A stretch of 6,562 nt of DNA from DATAFT01 sp035544635 (lineage in GTDB: Bacteria; Acidobacteriota; Thermoanaerobaculia; Multivoradales; Multivoraceae), in NCBI GenBank assembly GCA_035544635.1, contig DATKDQ010000213.1, positions 1 through 6,562 of the forward strand. Direction: 5' to 3'. The translations under genes were made by a program, and so were the position numbers. The number at the start of each line of letters is the position of its first letter. The stretch's first letter is position 1. The notes under the pieces were generated by a model. That model had not been told where the DNA came from. It searched no databases and saw only the letters and a program-made list of their open reading frames with translations. Positions 3,903-6,562 of this stretch are shown here, in pieces.

Positions 3903-6562
3903 ATGACGAACCTCGAGGAGCGCATCCGCGATGGCATCTTCCGCCGGTCGAGCAGCGGCGGATCGCTGCCAGGGTCGCGTCCGAGACGCCGCGGCTTCGA
4001 GATCGTCGCCTTGACAGCCGTCGTCGTGGGCGCTGCGATTCCACGCGGAGCCGAGCTCACGGCCGCCGATACTCCGGCGGTCGACGTCCACGACACCCGG
4101 CTGCTCGCGCAGCCGGCGATGAGCTCGACGCAGGTCGCGTTCGCCTACGACGGCGACATCTGGATCGCCGACCTGGGCGGCGCGTGCGAGGCCTCCAGGA
4201 TCGCCCGCCGCATCACCAGCCACGAGGGGTACGAGTCTCGGCCGAGGTTCTCGCCGGACGGGACGCTGGTCGCGTTCAGCGGCGAGTACGACGGCAACGT
4301 CGACGTCTACGTCATGCCGGTGGCGGGCGGGTCGCCGCGGCGGCTCACCTGGCATCCCGGACCGGACCTGGTCGAGGGCTTCACGCCGGACGGCGCAGCG
4401 GTGTTGTTCACGTCCCCGCGGAGCGTCCACACCCAGCGCTACGTTCAGCTCTTCACGGTGCCGGTCGAAGGAGGGTTCGTGGCACGGCTGCCGATCCCGC
4501 ACGGGCTCCACGCCTCCTTCTCCCCGGACGGGCGGCGCATCGCCTATCAGCCGCTGCCCGAGGTGCATGAGCAGTGGAAGGGCTACCGCGGCGGCGCCAC
4601 GGCGCGAATCTGGATCTACGACCTCGACGAGCGATCCGTGGTCCAGGTGCCGCAGCCGGAGAGCAGATCGAACGACACCGACCCGATGTGGATCGGAGAC
4701 GAGGTCTACTTCCGCTCCGACCGCGCGGGCGAGATCAACCTGTTCTCGTTCGACGTCCACTCCGGCGAGGTGCGCCAGGTGACGCGCTTCACCGACTTCC
4801 CGGTGCTCGCCGCGAGCGCCGAGGGATCGCGCCCAGGATCACTCGTCGTGTTCGAGCAGGCCGGCTGGATCCACCAGCTCGACCCGTCGAGCGGCGTGGT
4901 GGAGCGCCTGCGCATCAGCGCCGCGTCGGACCTCAAGGAGCGGCGTCCACGCTTCGAGAAGGGCACCGGGTTCGCGCGTTGGGGCAGCCTGTCGCCGAGC
5001 GGCGCCCGCGCCGTGCTCGAGTTCCGCGGCGAGGTCCTGACCGTGCCCGTGGAGAAGGGAGCGGCGCGGAACCTGACGCGCACCACAGCCGCGCACGAGC
5101 GCACGCCGGTCTGGTCGCCGGACGGCAGGAGCATCGCCTGGTTCTCCGACGCCTCGGGCGAATACCGGCTCGAGGTCGCGCTGCAGGACGGCAGGGGCGA
5201 GCCGCGCTCCTACCAGCTCGCGGGCGCGGGCTTTTACAGCGACCCGGAATGGTCGCCCGATGGCCGCTGGATCAGCTACGTCGACAACTCGTGGAGCCTC
5301 TACCTGCTCGAGGTCGAGAGCGGCGCGATCGAGAAGATCGGCAGCGAACATCACTACGGCCCCGATCGCGCGCGCAATCTCCATCACTCCTGGTCGCCCG
5401 ATTCGAGGTGGCTGGCGTACACGCTGCACACCGGGACCTACTTCCAGCGCGTCTACCTGTACTCGGTGGCGGAGAGGAAGAGCCATCCGGTGACCGACGG
5501 CCTGAGCGAGGTGAGCGAGCCGGTGTTCGACGCGGGCGGCAGGTACCTCTACTTCTTCGGGTCGACCGATGCGGGACCGGCCAAGCAGTGGTTCTCGATG
5601 GCGAGCGCCGACATGGAGATCACGCGCTCGCTGTACCTGGCCGTGCTGGCGAAGGGCGTCGAGTCGCCGCTCAAGCCCGAGAGCGACGAGGAGATCGGCG
5701 GGCAGGGGGAGAATGGAGACGCGCCCGGCGACGACGCACCGGGCGAGGACGACCAGGATCGCGAGGACTCGGTCGCCGCGGCGGGCGCCGACGGCCGACC
5801 CGCGGCGCGCGGGGACGACGACGAGAGATCGCGCAGCCGGCGGGACGGGGAGGCGCGAGGCAAGGACCTGGCGCCGGCAGGCCGCGAGGCGGATGGAGGC
5901 GATGCGAAGAAGCCGGTCGAGGTGAGGGTCGACTTCCCAGGGCTCGATCAGCGCATCGTAGCGGTGCCGATCGAGGCGGGAGCGTACGGCAACCTGCGCG
6001 CCGGCAAGGAAGGCAAGATCCTCTACCTGCGCTCGGCGAACCCGCGGGGCGGTCCGGGAAGCCTGCGCATGTACGACCTCGAGAAGCGCGAGGAGAAGAT
6101 ACTCCTTGCCGACGGGGTGGCCGGCTTCACGCTCTCGGCGGAGCGCTCGAAGCTCCTCTACACCACGCGCGACGGCTGGGCGATCGTCGAGATCAAGCCG
6201 GAGCCCCCGATCGATTCCGCCAAGGGCCGCCTTCCGATCGATCAGCTCGAGGTCCTGGTCGATCCCGCCGCGGAGTGGCAGCAGATCTTCGACGAGGCCT
6301 GGCGGATCAACCGCGACTACTTCTACGACCCCGGCATGCACGGCGCGGACTGGCCGGCGATGCGGGAGAAGTACGCCGCCTTCCTGCCGCACGTCGTCAC
6401 CCGGCGCGACCTCAACCGCGTCATCCAGTGGATGTCGAGCGAGCTCGCCGTCGGGCACCACCGCGTGGGCGGCGGCGCCGAGCGCATCGATCGCGACCCG
6501 GTGCCGGGGGGACTGCTCGGCGCCGACTACGAGGTGGCGAACGGTCGCTATCGGTTCGCCAA
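3903..6562 (+). CDS. Tricorn-type protease homologue (peptidase S41 family), N-terminal 886 residues, truncated by window edge
   Basis: Homologues are large beta-propeller peptidases that degrade oligopeptides; this one is probably exported. The N-terminus has RPRRRGF (26-32), matching a twin-arginine (RRxF) pattern, followed by a modest hydrophobic stretch (34-46) and a possible cleavage region near ELTAAD (51-56). TolB/PD40-like propeller repeats follow, marked by FSPDG (116, 206), FTPDG (160), LSPSG (363), WSPDG (404, 450) and WSPD (497). A charged low-complexity linker (592-671) interrupts the second propeller, which resumes at LDQRIVAVPIEAG (681-693). The start of the tricorn C1 domain is clear: FDEAWRINRDYFYDPGMHGADW (796-817) and SELAVGHHRVGGG (846-858). 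H852 aligns with tricorn's catalytic His; the preceding residue is Gly, where archaeal tricorn has Ser745. The PDZ domain and the C2 domain with nucleophile Ser and Glu lie beyond the window, so activity cannot be judged. The frame is unbroken. ATG at 3903 is used here; GTG at 3846 (+19 residues) is a real alternative. It follows rsgA directly. Confidence 0.93.
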   Translation, partial: MTNLEERIRDGIFRRSSSGGSLPGSRPRRRGFEIVALTAVVVGAAIPRGAELTAADTPAVDVHDTRLLAQPAMSSTQVAFAYDGDIWIADLGGACEASRIARRITSHEGYESRPRFSPDGTLVAFSGEYDGNVDVYVMPVAGGSPRRLTWHPGPDLVEGFTPDGAAVLFTSPRSVHTQRYVQLFTVPVEGGFVARLPIPHGLHASFSPDGRRIAYQPLPEVHEQWKGYRGGATARIWIYDLDERSVVQVPQPESRSNDTDPMWIGDEVYFRSDRAGEINLFSFDVHSGEVRQVTRFTDFPVLAASAEGSRPGSLVVFEQAGWIHQLDPSSGVVERLRISAASDLKERRPRFEKGTGFARWGSLSPSGARAVLEFRGEVLTVPVEKGAARNLTRTTAAHERTPVWSPDGRSIAWFSDASGEYRLEVALQDGRGEPRSYQLAGAGFYSDPEWSPDGRWISYVDNSWSLYLLEVESGAIEKIGSEHHYGPDRARNLHHSWSPDSRWLAYTLHTGTYFQRVYLYSVAERKSHPVTDGLSEVSEPVFDAGGRYLYFFGSTDAGPAKQWFSMASADMEITRSLYLAVLAKGVESPLKPESDEEIGGQGENGDAPGDDAPGEDDQDREDSVAAAGADGRPAARGDDDERSRSRRDGEARGKDLAPAGREADGGDAKKPVEVRVDFPGLDQRIVAVPIEAGAYGNLRAGKEGKILYLRSANPRGGPGSLRMYDLEKREEKILLADGVAGFTLSAERSKLLYTTRDGWAIVEIKPEPPIDSAKGRLPIDQLEVLVDPAAEWQQIFDEAWRINRDYFYDPGMHGADWPAMREKYAAFLPHVVTRRDLNRVIQWMSSELAVGHHRVGGGAERIDRDPVPGGLLGADYEVANGRYRFA
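5676..5915 (+). other. Low-complexity charged linker inside the tricorn-type protease
   Basis: This segment encodes residues 592-671 of the protease. It is dominated by D, E, G, A and R, with a strongly acidic first half (residues 594-622) and a mixed Arg/Asp second half (632-670). It has almost no hydrophobic residues and is expected to be disordered. Bacterial tricorn homologues often carry a Lys/Glu-rich charged insert at this point, just before the (I/L)xQRIxAxP strand. Here the insert is Gly/Ala/Asp/Arg-rich, as the high GC content would favour. Confidence 0.75.

Noticed and set aside
4011..4016. A perfect TTGACA hexamer inside the protease signal region
   Set aside because: No suitable -10 element lies 15-19 bases downstream (the stretch is GC-rich) and it falls in coding sequence, so it is most likely chance.
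2711..4096. Long minus-strand open frames opposite rsgA (461 and 385 codons)
   Set aside because: They lie opposite RsgA, which has all its diagnostic motifs. Their translations are low-complexity Arg/Ser/Leu/Pro text without domains.
4839..6461. A 540-codon open frame on the minus strand opposite the tricorn-type protease
   Set aside because: It is antisense to a gene with unmistakable propeller and C1 motifs; its translation is Arg/Leu/Val/Ala-rich with no recognisable domain, as expected from GC-biased third positions.

Overview
The window comes from a very GC-rich bacterial genome with strong G/C preference at third codon positions. That bias leaves long spurious open frames on the opposite strand of nearly every real gene. 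The gene mix is a 2-methylacyl-CoA racemase with a PaaI-type thioesterase, a secreted CxxCH protein, RsgA, and a bacterial tricorn-type protease. This would fit a free-living GC-rich lineage such as Myxococcota-like or other former deltaproteobacterial groups, Acidobacteriota or similar. No rRNA or clade-specific marker is present, so the taxon stays open.

Layout. On the minus strand, reading leftward from 1427, there is an alpha-methylacyl-CoA racemase-like enzyme (1427-294). After a 45-base gap comes the N-terminal part of a hotdog-fold thioesterase (248 to the left edge, truncated). On the plus strand, reading rightward from 1492, there are three genes: a 427-residue exported protein with one C-terminal CxxCH haem-binding motif (1492-2775), the circularly permuted GTPase RsgA (2786-3844), and the first 886 residues of a tricorn-like protease (3903 to the right edge, truncated before its nucleophile domain). 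The two sets diverge from a 64-base intergenic region (1428-1491), the only place in the window where promoters for both directions are expected.

How the genes fit together. The left pair forms a coherent acyl-CoA module: racemisation at C2 of branched acyl-CoAs to allow beta-oxidation, plus thioester hydrolysis. The three plus-strand genes are tightly packed (10 bases, then 58 bases or as little as 1 base depending on the chosen start) and are probably co-transcribed. They do not form an obvious pathway: a periplasmic c-type haem protein, a cytoplasmic 30S-maturation GTPase and a probably exported peptidase. No RNA genes, mobile elements, CRISPR arrays, convincing terminators or long repeats were seen, and no stretch over 300 bases lacks a gene.

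I found no clear evidence of a new multi-gene system. The least explained item is the exported CxxCH protein, whose family I do not recognise.
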